Source: Streptomyces sp. NBC_01233 (GTDB lineage: Bacteria > Actinomycetota > Actinomycetes > Streptomycetales > Streptomycetaceae). From it: a stretch of DNA of 64,000 bases. Shown in pieces: positions 17,086 to 25,538 of this stretch. The stretch lies in assembly GCF_035989305.1 (NCBI RefSeq), contig NZ_CP108514.1, forward strand, positions 7,978,501 to 8,042,500. The letters are read 5' to 3'. The position numbers were made by a program, and so were the translations under genes. The stretch's first letter is position 1. Each line of letters begins with the position of its first letter. The notes under the pieces were generated by a model that had not been told where the DNA came from, did not search any database, and saw nothing but the letters and a program-made list of their open reading frames with translations.

Positions 17086-17345
17086 TTATGTACGGAAACA
17101 ACGAACGTCCACGACGTCCATGCCGGCGGCCTTGGCCGCTTGTACACCTTCGATCGAGTCTTCGTAGACCAGGCAACGGGCTGGGGCGACGGCGAGGCGG
17201 GCCGAGGTGAGGAGGAACAGCCCGGGGCCCGGTTTGCCCCGCGGGGCGTCTTCGCCGGTGATGACGTCGGTGAACAGCGGGCGTAGCCCGGTGGTGTCGA
17301 GGCCGGCGTGGACGGCTCGGCGTGCGCCGCCCGAGGCGATTGCCA
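17086..17345 (-). pseudogene. C-terminal fragment of a HAD hydrolase (beta-phosphoglucomutase type)
   Basis: The minus strand encodes GLRPLFTDVITGED..RGKPGPGLFLL, then RCLVYEDSIEGVQAAKAAGMDVVDV and a stop: the motif III Lys and the motif IV ED pair of the HAD family, in one frame. Nothing upstream of about 17345 encodes the N-terminal Asp motif, so the gene has lost its 5' half. Confidence 0.7.
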
Positions 17346-17790
17346 GGAGCCCGCCAGAGGCTGACTACCTGCGTTAACGCCCGAGGGACCGCCCCCGGGA
17401 AGTGGCTCGCAGTTGGCGAGAAAGCGGCACTGCCGATCGTCAGATCGCGACGCGGCAACAGCTGGAGCAAACCGGTCTGTTGGACGAGGCATCCTGCGCT
17501 GACTCGACCGTGAATGACAGCCCTGCCATTCCGATTCCCGATGTTTCGTGAACTGCCCGCGCGTCGTAGTCCGGGCCGCTACCGTCCAGAACGGCATCCC
17601 CGAGACGGCAGGAGTATGGCGTTGGAGAGCTTCTTCGTCCCCGGCAAGATCTGGGGGGCGGAGGCCCCTACCCTCTCCACGATGCCCGCGGAGCCGGAGG
17701 CCCGGGCCGGACCGAGCTGGATCTCGAAGGGGTCCACGCCATCGAGCCGGCTCTGCACCGCCTCGGCGGCAGCCGCGAGCTGGCGTGAGC
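17346..17790 (-). pseudogene. decayed DNA, including a possible 2'-5' RNA ligase fragment
   Basis: No intact gene. On the minus strand at about 17590-17760 one frame reads AEAVQSRLDGVDPFEIQLG followed by PARASGSAGIVE, which resembles the centre of the 2'-5' RNA ligase (2H phosphoesterase) proteins encoded at 20589-21871. It lacks both H-x-T/S motifs. The assignment of the fragment is tentative. Confidence 0.35.
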
Positions 17791-17791
17791 T

Positions 17792-17960
17792 GCGGCGTCC
17801 ATCGCGGCGGCGCTGGCCTTGCTCCGGTCTGCGCCACAGCCCCACCATGGCCCATCCAGAAGGTTCCCTCCGGCATCAGCTGACGGCCAGGCCCTGGAGG
17901 TCACGTCCGGATGGCGGTGGTGCACTCGATGTGCCGGACCTCGCGGAAGACCCCGGACGG
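17792..17960. repeat. diverged direct repeat, copy B
   Basis: Counterpart of 15549-15720. Here the methyltransferase reading frame is intact while the short MPEGTFWMG ORF is frameshifted. Confidence 0.75.
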
Positions 17961-18677
17961 TTCGAACTCGGCCAGGGCTGCCCGCAGATCCTTCTCGTAC
18001 GCGTCCTGCCGGGCGCCGAGGACGGCAGGGCTGGTGTAGGAGAAGGAGAATTGCATGCCTACCAGGTCGTCCACCGTGAATTCCAGGGGCTGCTCGAAGG
18101 TCGTCGTGGAGAACTTGGAGAAGGTGGAGGCGGACAAGTACTGGTCGAGGGCGTCAGCTGGATGTGTGGCAGGCCCATAGGTCTGCCGGTAACCGGGGCC
18201 AAGGTGGCTGGTACCGACTCGCTCGATGACCTCGAGCCAGGTCGGCCGCTCGTACAGAGCAGCCCCGGAGACGAACGCGAGCCCGCCTTCAGGGGCGATG
18301 ACGTGGTCGAGATCGGCGAGGACCTTTCGCTGGTCCATCCAGTGGATGGCCTTGCCCATGGTGCACAATGCGATCGTCGGCAGCCCCATGCGGTTCAGCA
18401 TGGTCGAGTCCCCGGCCCGCCAGGCGATGTTCGCCGCGCCCTGCTCGTGGGCGAGCCGCATGCCTTCGGCGAGCATCGCCGGCTCGGGGTCCACGGCGTG
18501 TACGACGGCCACGTGCGCAGCCAGGGGCAGCGCGATGGTTCCCGGCCCGCACCCGAGGTCGAGCATGTGCTGGCTTCCATTGAGGCCGAACTGCGTTCGT
18601 AAGTGTTGGTAGAGGGCGTCCGGGTAGCCGGGCCGGAATAGGGCGTAGTAGGGGGCGGCGGATGCGAAGGTGCCCAT
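17901..18677 (-). CDS. class I SAM-dependent methyltransferase
   Basis: A 258-residue protein with motif I MLDLGCGPGTIALPL (residues about 38-52), an acidic residue in HAVDPEPAMLAEG and a conserved AIHWMD segment in the substrate side of the fold, as in UbiE/Methyltransf_11 enzymes. The ATG at 18677 follows GAGAGG. It is the last gene of the minus-strand run from 23.7 kb. A duplicated tail of this gene lies at 15662. The methyl acceptor is unknown. Confidence 0.9.
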   Translation of the reverse strand: MGTFASAAPYYALFRPGYPDALYQHLRTQFGLNGSQHMLDLGCGPGTIALPLAAHVAVVHAVDPEPAMLAEGMRLAHEQGAANIAWRAGDSTMLNRMGLPTIALCTMGKAIHWMDQRKVLADLDHVIAPEGGLAFVSGAALYERPTWLEVIERVGTSHLGPGYRQTYGPATHPADALDQYLSASTFSKFSTTTFEQPLEFTVDDLVGMQFSFSYTSPAVLGARQDAYEKDLRAALAEFEPSGVFREVRHIECTTAIRT

Positions 18678-18812
18678 GGGTGTGATCCTCTCGCAGTTCT
18701 GCTCGGTTCTCGAGCGGGGCGGCGTCGCCGAATTGGGCCTCTCGGCAAGGCCTGCGCGATCAGGGCGAGGTGGCGATACGAGTCCCGGCCCTTGCCCTTG
18801 CCTGGGGGTGTT

Positions 18813-19247
18813 TCAGACCGGCTGCCCGTTGTTGTCCACCGGGTCTTCGCTGCCCCGGTGGACCACGGGGATGCGGTCAACTGCGGGAGCCTGGACTTGG
18901 ATTACCAGGTAGGTACTCAGGGCGTCCGGTAGGCGCGCGGTCACCCAGCGGTGTACCCACGCCGCGAGCCACTGGCTGTCTGCGCGAGGATCGAACTCCC
19001 CGCCGTCCAGGTACCCCAGCTCTTCCGTGTGAAGCGGCCCGCCGGGTCTGGCGAGTTCGGCGGCGGCCACTCGCAGCTGGTCGGCTCCGTCATCGGTGAC
19101 GAGGCCGGCCGGTGCGGTCAATTCCAGGGTGATCCGAAAGTCGTGCCCGTGATGCTTGTTGCAGGGGTGCCAGGTGGGGAGTATGGGCAGGGAATGATAA
19201 GCGGCGACGACCACTTGATGGCTGAGGGCCAGGGTGCCGGTCCTCAT
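18813..19247 (-). CDS. QueD/6-pyruvoyltetrahydropterin synthase-like protein
   Basis: A 144-residue protein. CNKHHGHDFRITLEL (residues 29-43) matches the catalytic Cys and zinc-binding His pair of the PTPS/QueD family (C-x(3)-HGH-N/D), and an upstream His in AAYHSLP could be the third zinc ligand. The LDH-x-x-LN motif expected about 40 residues later is replaced by PLHTEELGYL, so the catalytic Asp-His dyad is altered. Canonical enzymes make 6-carboxytetrahydropterin from dihydroneopterin triphosphate; this one may act on another substrate. Its ATG overlaps the stop of the upstream gene (ATGA). Confidence 0.75.
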   Translation of the reverse strand: MRTGTLALSHQVVVAAYHSLPILPTWHPCNKHHGHDFRITLELTAPAGLVTDDGADQLRVAAAELARPGGPLHTEELGYLDGGEFDPRADSQWLAAWVHRWVTARLPDALSTYLVIQVQAPAVDRIPVVHRGSEDPVDNNGQPV

Positions 19248-19642
19248 GCTTCTGCTCCCGTAGCCGCGTCCAAGTCCGCCGAAGTCGTTGCTTCACGGGT
19301 CTGCTTCAGGTCTTCCACGATGCGCTCGCCAGCGCCGTCGCCGTGATCCCGGTCGTAGCCGCCGGTGTCCAGTTCGGAGCCGGTGATCGAGACGTACAGC
19401 GGGCGGCCTCGAAGGTAATTGATGAATAGGTTGCCGAAGATGTCGGCATACGGCAGGTCCGAGGGCGGCGCCTGCCGCACAGAGATCGTCGGCACCTCAT
19501 CGAGCAGCCGCCGCGCCTCGTCGACATCCAGCTGCCTATCACTGCCATCGGCCTCCACACCCAGCCCGACGGGCCGTGCGTGGTTGTACAGGGCGGCAAC
19601 AACGGCGGCAGGTTCGAGTCCCGTTATGTCGATGGTGGCCAT
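19244..19642 (-). CDS. hypothetical protein (MATIDITGL type)
   Basis: A 132-residue protein starting MATIDITGLEPAAVVAALYNHARPVGLG, with a middle motif YADIFGNLFINYLRGRPLYVSI and a C-terminal GYDRDHGDGAGERIVEDL. Streptomyces genomes carry many small proteins of this pattern, often encoded beside regulators, but I know no function. The start was placed at ATG 19642 because the frame upstream, to 19702, has no ribosome site and unlike composition. It is coupled to the QueD-like gene. Confidence 0.7.
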   Translation of the reverse strand: MATIDITGLEPAAVVAALYNHARPVGLGVEADGSDRQLDVDEARRLLDEVPTISVRQAPPSDLPYADIFGNLFINYLRGRPLYVSITGSELDTGGYDRDHGDGAGERIVEDLKQTREATTSADLDAATGAEA

Positions 19643-19729
19643 AGGGGGAGTCTGCCACCGGACTGGCGCGCAGGCTTCGAGTTCGATCAGTTCGGCCGAC
19701 ACCGGCGATGACCGAAGGCGGGCGGAGGC

Positions 19730-20521
19730 TCAGGCGGCGATCGTCTCGTGGGCCTTGCGTAGCCGCGCGGTGCAGGGGGCGTGTAGCCCCAGGGCTCGCT
19801 CGCCGGCAGCCAGGTTCTCCTCCGCCAAGGTCAGGGCCTCGGTCGTGCGGCCGGCGGCGTGCAGGGTGAGCGCGAGATCGGACCGCAGGAGCAGGGTGTG
19901 CGGATGATCAGGGCCCAGCTGCTCCTCGCGCATGACGAGCGTCTCGCGGGCCAGTCGCTCGGCTTCCTCGTACTGGCCGCTCTTGCGGAGGGCGACGACG
20001 AGGAGGTTGCGGGCGGAGGCGGCGTGGGTGGAGCCGTCCAGGGCCATGACGACGGCACGGGCCAGAGTGTCCGCGTGCGGGGTGCCGGAGGACACTGTCA
20101 CCCAGGCGCTCGCCAGCAGGGCCCCGCGGGTGACGTCGTGGCCGACTCCGAGCGCGCTCTGGCCGAGGCGGAATGCCTCGCGGGCCAGGGCGTGCGCCTC
20201 GATCCAGCGGCCCTGCTCGCCGATGGCCTCGGCTAGGCGAGCCAGAGTGTCGATGGTCTCCGGCGCGCTCGGGCCGAGTGCCTTGCCCCGGCCCGTCAGA
20301 GCCCTGCGCAGGTGGTACTCGCCCTCGGCGTACCGTTCGAGGCCGTACAGCGTCAGCGCGAAGCCGTGCAGCACCCGGCAGACGTCTTCGTCGGTGTCCG
20401 GGACCGCGGCGAGCGCGGTGACCACGCTGTCGTATAACCGCTCTGATTCGCTGAGCCGGCCCTGGTGTCGGGCTTGTTCGGCCTGCACCAGGATCTCCTC
20501 CAGAGGCGGTGTGAGCGTCAT
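19730..20521 (-). CDS. tetratricopeptide repeat protein
   Basis: A 263-residue protein made almost wholly of TPR helices: YDSVVTALAAVPDTDEDV, GLERYAEGEYHLRRAL, RLAEAIGEQGRWIEAHALAREA, ALRKSGQYEEAERLARETL and LHAAGRTTEALTLAEENL are successive repeats of the kinesin-light-chain-like 42-residue type. There is no DNA-binding domain or signal peptide. It lies between the phosphoesterase pair and the QueD pair, with a 67-bp gap to the former. Probably a protein-protein scaffold. Confidence 0.85.
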   Translation of the reverse strand: MTLTPPLEEILVQAEQARHQGRLSESERLYDSVVTALAAVPDTDEDVCRVLHGFALTLYGLERYAEGEYHLRRALTGRGKALGPSAPETIDTLARLAEAIGEQGRWIEAHALAREAFRLGQSALGVGHDVTRGALLASAWVTVSSGTPHADTLARAVVMALDGSTHAASARNLLVVALRKSGQYEEAERLARETLVMREEQLGPDHPHTLLLRSDLALTLHAAGRTTEALTLAEENLAAGERALGLHAPCTARLRKAHETIAA

Positions 20522-20588
20522 CTGCGGTGCTCCTTCGTGAGTGTTTTTTGTGCGGGTTGTGGGGTTCGGGCTGTTTGCCGGTGAGGTT

Positions 20589-21236
20589 TCAGTTCCCGCG
20601 GCCGAGGGGGAGCACGGCGATCGGTGTCCAGGAGATGTCCCAGGAGCTGTGGCCGTCGGCGAGGGGCTGTTGGGTGAACGTCACGTCGAGCAGGTGCAGG
20701 CGGGAGATGGTGATCGGGACCCGCCGCGGGGTGATGGCGCGCAGGGTGCTGTTGAGGGGGTCGGAGTCGGCGGTGTCCCAGCTGTACCCGAGCGCCACGT
20801 GGGGTCGGCCGCCGTCATGGAGAACGGCGCCGTCTCCGCGTACTTCCCGTACAGCGTCACGGACCAGTGCCCGCACGTTGAGCAGGTCCTGGTCGGGCCA
20901 GACGTCGAACAGGGCTCCGGCGCGGTTGCTGTACGGGTGGCCGATCTCGGTGTGGATCGGTTCGGCCGCGGCCAGCTTCTCGCGCAGGGCTTCGACGAGC
21001 ACCCATCGCTCGGATTCGCCGATCGCGTCGGCGGCGGCATCCGTGACCATCTCGACGGTAACGTGGAGCTGGCCGTGATCGAGTGCGCGGATCGGGTACG
21101 GGGTCATCGCCGCGTGGCAGGCGTCCGCGAGGGCGAGGAGCGCAGCGTCGGTGTCCTGGTCGGGCAGTGCGTACACATGCAGCACCCGGTCGCCGCTCCA
21201 AGGCCGCCCCTGGAACGAGGGCGTGAACCGCTTCAC
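20589..21236 (-). CDS. 2'-5' RNA ligase family (2H phosphoesterase) protein B
   Basis: A 215-residue protein. The first H-x-T/S motif is LHVTVEMV (residues about 55-62). The second reads PHVALGYS, where Ala replaces the usual Thr or Ser, so catalysis may be impaired or altered. The fold normally hydrolyses cyclic phosphates or 2'-5' linkages in RNA or nucleotides. The GTG at 21236 overlaps the stop of the neighbouring paralogue (GTGA); an open frame further upstream is that gene read in another frame. Paralogue A is directly upstream. Confidence 0.8.
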   Translation of the reverse strand: MKRFTPSFQGRPWSGDRVLHVYALPDQDTDAALLALADACHAAMTPYPIRALDHGQLHVTVEMVTDAAADAIGESERWVLVEALREKLAAAEPIHTEIGHPYSNRAGALFDVWPDQDLLNVRALVRDAVREVRGDGAVLHDGGRPHVALGYSWDTADSDPLNSTLRAITPRRVPITISRLHLLDVTFTQQPLADGHSSWDISWTPIAVLPLGRGN

Positions 21237-21871
21237 CGGCCCCCTCCGCTGTCGCCGGCGCCGCGGTCGGACGCCGTGCCGAGCGGGATCGTCGCGATCG
21301 TCGTCCAGGAGTACCGGCTGCGCCAGTCCTGGTGCTGGTCCACGAGCGATACCTGCGCGACGGTCATCCGGGCACGCTTGGGTCTCACGTCCTTGACCAG
21401 GGTTCTGCGGAAGTCCTCGTCCTGCCACCGGCAGTTCGAGTACGCGAGCGATACATGAGGCCACGGCCGCTGGGGCCGGGACCCGAGGGCGCCGAGGACG
21501 CCCTCGGTGGCGTCGCGCAGCGCCCAGTACAGGTCGGAGAGTGCTTCCTCGGGGTAGAGGGAGGCGACGAGGCCGTTGTGGATGGCCTGGGCGGGCCCGA
21601 CCTCGATATCGAAGGCTGCTGCCATCCCCCTGAGAGCGGCATGCGCGGCGTCGGTGAGCGCCAGGGCCTGCTCGGGTGTGACGGGGCCGATGGACTGGAG
21701 GGTGGCGTGCAGCCATTCGACCGGCACGGGCGTCAGCTGCGGATACTCGTCGAGCAGTGGCCGGTGGTCGCGTACGAGGCGGTGGACGTCGTCCTGCCCT
21801 TCGAAGGTCAGGTGCCAGTGGGCGCGGTGCTCACCGTCCGGCCAGTGGTGGGTCTCCCAGAAGTCACGCAC
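21233..21871 (-). CDS. 2'-5' RNA ligase family (2H phosphoesterase) protein A
   Basis: A 212-residue protein with both catalytic motifs intact: LHATLQSIG (about 54) and PHVSLAYS (about 137). The linking segment IEVGPAQAIHNGLVASLYPEE is typical of the 2'-5' RNA ligase/LigT family. It has a low-complexity C-terminal tail (TASDRGAGDSGGG). It probably acts on 2',3'-cyclic phosphate or a related nucleotide ester. Two adjacent members with a nuclease and an exonuclease upstream suggest a common RNA or nucleotide pathway. Confidence 0.85.
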   Translation of the reverse strand: MRDFWETHHWPDGEHRAHWHLTFEGQDDVHRLVRDHRPLLDEYPQLTPVPVEWLHATLQSIGPVTPEQALALTDAAHAALRGMAAAFDIEVGPAQAIHNGLVASLYPEEALSDLYWALRDATEGVLGALGSRPQRPWPHVSLAYSNCRWQDEDFRRTLVKDVRPKRARMTVAQVSLVDQHQDWRSRYSWTTIATIPLGTASDRGAGDSGGGR

Positions 21872-21909
21872 AGATGTTTCTCCTTGCCTCGGCGGCGGTG
21901 GGCCAGAGT

Positions 21910-22743
21910 TCAGCGGTACGTCCAGGGACGGTCGGTGTTGATCAGATCGGTGTCGAGGGTGATCGCCACGCCGTGGTGATCACTCGCGCCCGACGGTGCG
22001 TCGAGCAGACGGTAGGAGATGAGGGCGGGGACCAGTGGGGCGCTCACCCAGATCTGGTCGATCCGGTCAACCGTGCCCGTGGGGCGTAGCAGCGTCTCGT
22101 CCTTGGTTCGCTGGTACAGCTCCCAGGCCGCGTCACGAAACCCGTTCGCGTGCAGCTTCCACGCCACCCGCCGGTCCGGCTGCGGGTCTGCCTGGTGTTC
22201 GGGGTCGGTGAGCAGGGTGCGGGAGCCGAGGTTGTACGGGCGCATCTGTGCGTAGTTGGGCTGCGGCCCGTCCTGCGGCTGATAGTTGATGTCTCCGCCC
22301 AGGAGGGCGTACGGGCCGAGTTTGTAGCTCCGGGAGGCGGCGAAGTCGGCCTCGGTGATCGCCTTGTCCGCGGAGTAGGGCGTGAAGTGAACGGAGGTGA
22401 CGGCCAGCGGATCCGGCAGGCCGGGGATGTCGAAGCCGGCGGTGCCCATGCCGTGGTGGGTTTCATCGGCCGCGTAGTCGGTGTTCCAGTAGACACGTCG
22501 GCCCAGGGTCGCGCGGCGGTAGAGGACGCCGGTGCCCAGTCCGCTTCGGGAGGGGGCGAGTAGCGCGTCCATGTCGAGATCCCGCTCGGCTCGTACGGTC
22601 TGGCGGTGGCCGGTCTCGCTCCAGCCCTTCAGCTCCTGCAGCAGCGCGATGTCGGGTCGCGCCGCCGATATGCGCTCGGCGAGGAGCGGCCAGCGGTCGT
22701 GGCCGCCCTCGCAGGTGTTCTGAATTAGGACGGTGAACAGCAT
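21910..22743 (-). CDS. endonuclease/exonuclease/phosphatase (EEP) family protein
   Basis: A 277-residue metal-dependent phosphoesterase. Seen motifs: VLIQNTCEGG at the N terminus (Asn ligand), DIALLQELKGW (catalytic Glu), VTSVHFTPYS, LLGGDINYQP (Asp/Asn pair), VDRIDQIWVS and GASDHHGVAITL (the SDH general-base motif). All essential EEP residues appear present. The ATG is at 22743. Members include DNase I, deadenylases and sphingomyelinases; the lack of a signal peptide favours an intracellular nucleic-acid or nucleotide substrate. Confidence 0.9.
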   Translation of the reverse strand: MLFTVLIQNTCEGGHDRWPLLAERISAARPDIALLQELKGWSETGHRQTVRAERDLDMDALLAPSRSGLGTGVLYRRATLGRRVYWNTDYAADETHHGMGTAGFDIPGLPDPLAVTSVHFTPYSADKAITEADFAASRSYKLGPYALLGGDINYQPQDGPQPNYAQMRPYNLGSRTLLTDPEHQADPQPDRRVAWKLHANGFRDAAWELYQRTKDETLLRPTGTVDRIDQIWVSAPLVPALISYRLLDAPSGASDHHGVAITLDTDLINTDRPWTYR

Positions 22744-23001
22744 CCGGTGCTCTCCTGGCAGGTCGTGTCGGCGGTGGCGATATCCGTAGAGGGTCAGCCT
22801 TGGTCATCGAGGGCGGGTTGCGGCGGCGTACCGCAGCGGCCCGCCGAAGAGCAGCTGCTCGGACTTCGAGACTTCTGTTGCGCCCGGGGCTGGGTTTCCC
22901 AGCTATAGGCGGCTCCGGTTCCGGGTGGGGTCCGTGGTCGTGGGTTTCAGCGGGGGTCCGGGAACGTCGTGCAGGAGATCTCCTGGAGGGGCGTCCGCCG
23001 G

Positions 23002-23688
23002 TCAGGACAGTTCGAGCTGGGTGGGCTGAGTTGCTCTCGGGGGCCGGCTCGCGACACGTACGAGGTGCGCGACGCTGGTGATCTTTTGGCCGACCGCGGC
23101 CTCGGTCAGCAGCGTGCGCAGGAGCACCGCGGTCACGGTGACGTCATCCATCGCCCGGTGCCGGTGGGCCGGCTGCGGGATCGCGAAGTGGGCCAGCAGC
23201 GCGTCGAGGGAGTAGGAGTCAAGGCCCGGCACGACGTGCTTGGCGAGCAGCAGGGTGTCGACGATCCGCGTCTGGGCCAGCCGCGGGCACGCCTCGCGAT
23301 AGTTGTAGAGGATGGACCCTTCCGTCGGTGCATGATGCGCGACCAGAAGCAGGGGCAGCTCGGGCAGCGCCTCGTCCAGGGCATGAAGCACCGTGGCTGC
23401 GGGCGGCGCCTCGGCGACGTCTCGCATGGTGATGCCGGTCTGCGCGATGCCCAAGGGTGTGATCGGCGCATGTGCCGGAGGGCGGATGAACGAGGTGAAC
23501 GAGAAGCCGGTACGCACCGGGCCCCGGCCGCGCTCGTGCTTGAGGCCCAGCGCGGCGACTTCGATCGGCTCGGGTGGGGCACCTCTCGGGGTGGTGCCCT
23601 CGAAGTCGAGCACCACGAAGTCGGTGTCCTGGAACAGCGGGTCGTCCGCGAGACGCCCACCCTCCGGCGGGGAAGCCGCTGCCGTCAC
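23002..23688 (-). CDS. DEDDh 3'-5' exonuclease (DnaQ/RNase T type)
   Basis: A 228-residue protein with Exo I FVVLDFEGT (Asp and Glu metal ligands), a central HHAPTEGSIL segment in the place of Exo II, RIVDTLLLAK, and Exo III HRAMDDV (His and Asp). This matches DnaQ-like proofreading exonucleases and their free-standing relatives. Its ATG overlaps the stop of the truncated gene upstream. It is the first intact gene of the minus-strand run ending at 17.9 kb. Confidence 0.85.
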   Translation of the reverse strand: MTAAASPPEGGRLADDPLFQDTDFVVLDFEGTTPRGAPPEPIEVAALGLKHERGRGPVRTGFSFTSFIRPPAHAPITPLGIAQTGITMRDVAEAPPAATVLHALDEALPELPLLLVAHHAPTEGSILYNYREACPRLAQTRIVDTLLLAKHVVPGLDSYSLDALLAHFAIPQPAHRHRAMDDVTVTAVLLRTLLTEAAVGQKITSVAHLVRVASRPPRATQPTQLELS

Positions 23689-23918
23689 GACAGGCCCCCA
23701 GGGCGTGCCGTTTCGGTTGCCAGCGCGTCTTCGAGATCCGCGAGGCTCTCGATCAGACGCCGGATGCTGGTCTGCCGCTCCGACCAGTGCCGTTGAAGGT
23801 CTGCCTCCGCCTCGTCGGGCAGGTCGTACTCGGCGGTGGTGGCGCCGTAGAAGCTGAAAAGCATGTACAGCACGGCGATCCGCGCGCAGGCGAGTACGTC
23901 GGCAACGGGCAGGGTCGG
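23685..23918 (-). pseudogene. 5'-truncated hypothetical gene cut by the IS5-like element
   Basis: The encoded remainder, NPTLPVADVLACARIAVLYM through a helical segment (DLPDEAEADLQRHWSERQTSIRRLIESLADLEDAL), reads as the C-terminal part of a small helical protein and is coupled by ATGA to the exonuclease gene. Upstream of about 23919 the sequence is shared with an insertion-element end found again at 26464-26546, so the natural start has been lost. Confidence 0.6.
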
Positions 23919-24027
23919 GTTCTCAGAGGGCGGTACGTAAGCTGATGTCCGGTTCGGTCGTCGCTTGATCGTGTGACTGCGGGGAATCCCGGCCAATCGA
24001 CGGGCTTGGTCGTGTTGGAGTGGTGTG

Positions 24028-24858
24028 GTGAGCGACCGCAAGCCCTACAAGAGCGACTTATCCGACGAACGCTGGGCGCTGATCGAGCCGGTACCCACTG
24101 CGTGGAAGGCGAAGCATCCCTCCGTCAGTGGTCACCAGGGCAGCTACGAGATGCGGGAGATCGTCAACGCGCTCCTTTACCAGTCCCGGACCGGCTGCCA
24201 ATGGGACTACCTGCCCCACGACCTGCCGCCGCCCGGCGCGGTGAAGTACTACTTCTACAAATGGCGCGACGACGGTACCGACAAGGTCATCCACGATCTG
24301 CTGCGCTGGCAGGTGCGTGAGAGCCGGGGACGATTAGCCGACCCGAGCTTGGTGGTGCTCGACACCCAGAGCCTGCATGCCGCCGCCGGGGTACCCGCGG
24401 CCACGACCGGATGGGACGCCGCCAAGAAGGTACCGGGCCGCAAGCGGGGGCTCGCCGTCGATGTGCTGGGCCTGGTGATCGCCGTGGTGGTGCTGGCCGC
24501 TTCCGTGCACGACAACGTCTTCGGCACCGCGTTGCTGGACAAGGTCGCAGCAGGGACCTCCACGGTGACGAAGGCCCTGGTGGACCAGGGGTTCAAGAAG
24601 AGCGTGGTCGACCACGGCGCCAGCTTGAGCATCGCGGTGGAGATCGTCGAGCGCAACCCGGCCAACCGCAGCTTCGTCCCGCAACCGATCCGCTGGAGAG
24701 TCGAGCAGACCAACGGGATCTTGATGCTGCACCGCAGGCTGGTCCGCGACTACGAGCACCGCCCGGTCTCGGCCGAGTCACGGGTGTACTGGGCGATAAG
24801 CGACGTAATGGCCCGTCGGCTGACGAGCACCTCCGCCCCGTCCTGGCGCGGCGCGTGA
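24028..24858 (+). CDS. IS5-family transposase (DDE)
   Basis: A 276-residue transposase, apparently intact. SRTGCQWDYLPHDLPP is the conserved DUF4096 N-terminal segment; the DDE residues lie in VVLDTQSLH, KALVDQGFK and WRVEQTNGIL. The tandem GTG codons at 24025 and 24028 are alternative starts. No frameshift is seen, so it may be active. It overlaps the passenger gene by GTGA. Confidence 0.9.
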   Translation: MSDRKPYKSDLSDERWALIEPVPTAWKAKHPSVSGHQGSYEMREIVNALLYQSRTGCQWDYLPHDLPPPGAVKYYFYKWRDDGTDKVIHDLLRWQVRESRGRLADPSLVVLDTQSLHAAAGVPAATTGWDAAKKVPGRKRGLAVDVLGLVIAVVVLAASVHDNVFGTALLDKVAAGTSTVTKALVDQGFKKSVVDHGASLSIAVEIVERNPANRSFVPQPIRWRVEQTNGILMLHRRLVRDYEHRPVSAESRVYWAISDVMARRLTSTSAPSWRGA

Positions 24859-25286
24859 GCGGCGACCCGCAGCAGACCCTCGGCGCCCTGCTGGCCCGCC
24901 TGGAGGTCCGCGAGCGGCAGATCGCCGTGGAAGCGGAGGCCGCTCACGAGCAGATCGCGCAACTGACCGCGCTGCTGAACGGACTCGCCCAGGCCGCCGA
25001 ACACATCACGATCACCCGCAAGACGCTCCTGGAGCTGCCCGACGAAACGGCTCCGGCACCGGCCACACCGACTCCGGCCCTGCCGGACGGCCCCGCGTAC
25101 CAGCAGATCATGGCCGTGTTCGCCGAAGCCAGCACCCCACTACGGGCGAGGAACGTGTGCGAGGTAATGGATCTGGATCTCCTGCCGAACAACATCAACA
25201 ACGTCCGCATCAAACTGAAGCGCCTAACCGGGCGTGGAATCCTGGCCGAGACCGAGCCAGGACTGTTCACCAGGCCGCGACCGTAA
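24855..25286 (+). CDS. IS-associated winged-helix passenger protein
   Basis: A 143-residue protein with an N-terminal coiled coil (LARLEVRERQIAVEAEAAHEQ and following heptads) and a C-terminal winged helix (YQQIMAVFAEA..., then NNINNVRIKLKRLTGRGIL). Similar proteins often follow IS5-type transposases in streptomycetes; they may regulate transposition. It is translated through a GTGA overlap with the transposase. Confidence 0.7.
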   Translation: MSGDPQQTLGALLARLEVRERQIAVEAEAAHEQIAQLTALLNGLAQAAEHITITRKTLLELPDETAPAPATPTPALPDGPAYQQIMAVFAEASTPLRARNVCEVMDLDLLPNNINNVRIKLKRLTGRGILAETEPGLFTRPRP

Positions 25287-25538
25287 CTGCCCGGACGTCC
25301 CCTCCCCTTCGAGGGCCAGCGGGGCTGAGGCCGGTGGGTGCGCTGACCGACTCGTGTGCGCCGTTACGGGCAGCTGGAATGAACCGTAAATCATAGAAAT
25401 CTTCATTAAGGCCGCACTAGGCTGGCCGCCACCAGAAGATGACGCTTCGCCACATGGACGTCTGCAACGGTCTGCTGCGCCCGGTGCGCCTCGGGCCGAC
25501 GACGCCCCGACGACCGACTCGACGAGAGGGGACGGGAC

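Larger units (their letters stand above)
23919..25286 (+). mobile_element. IS5-family insertion element with passenger gene (right end not located)
   Basis: The element carries an IS5-type transposase and an overlapping winged-helix protein. The left end is placed at about 23919 because the sequence from there to about 24003 recurs, inverted, at 26464-26546 next to another truncated gene. I searched 25287-25540 by eye for the matching right terminal repeat and did not find one, so the right boundary given is simply the end of the passenger gene. Confidence 0.65.
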
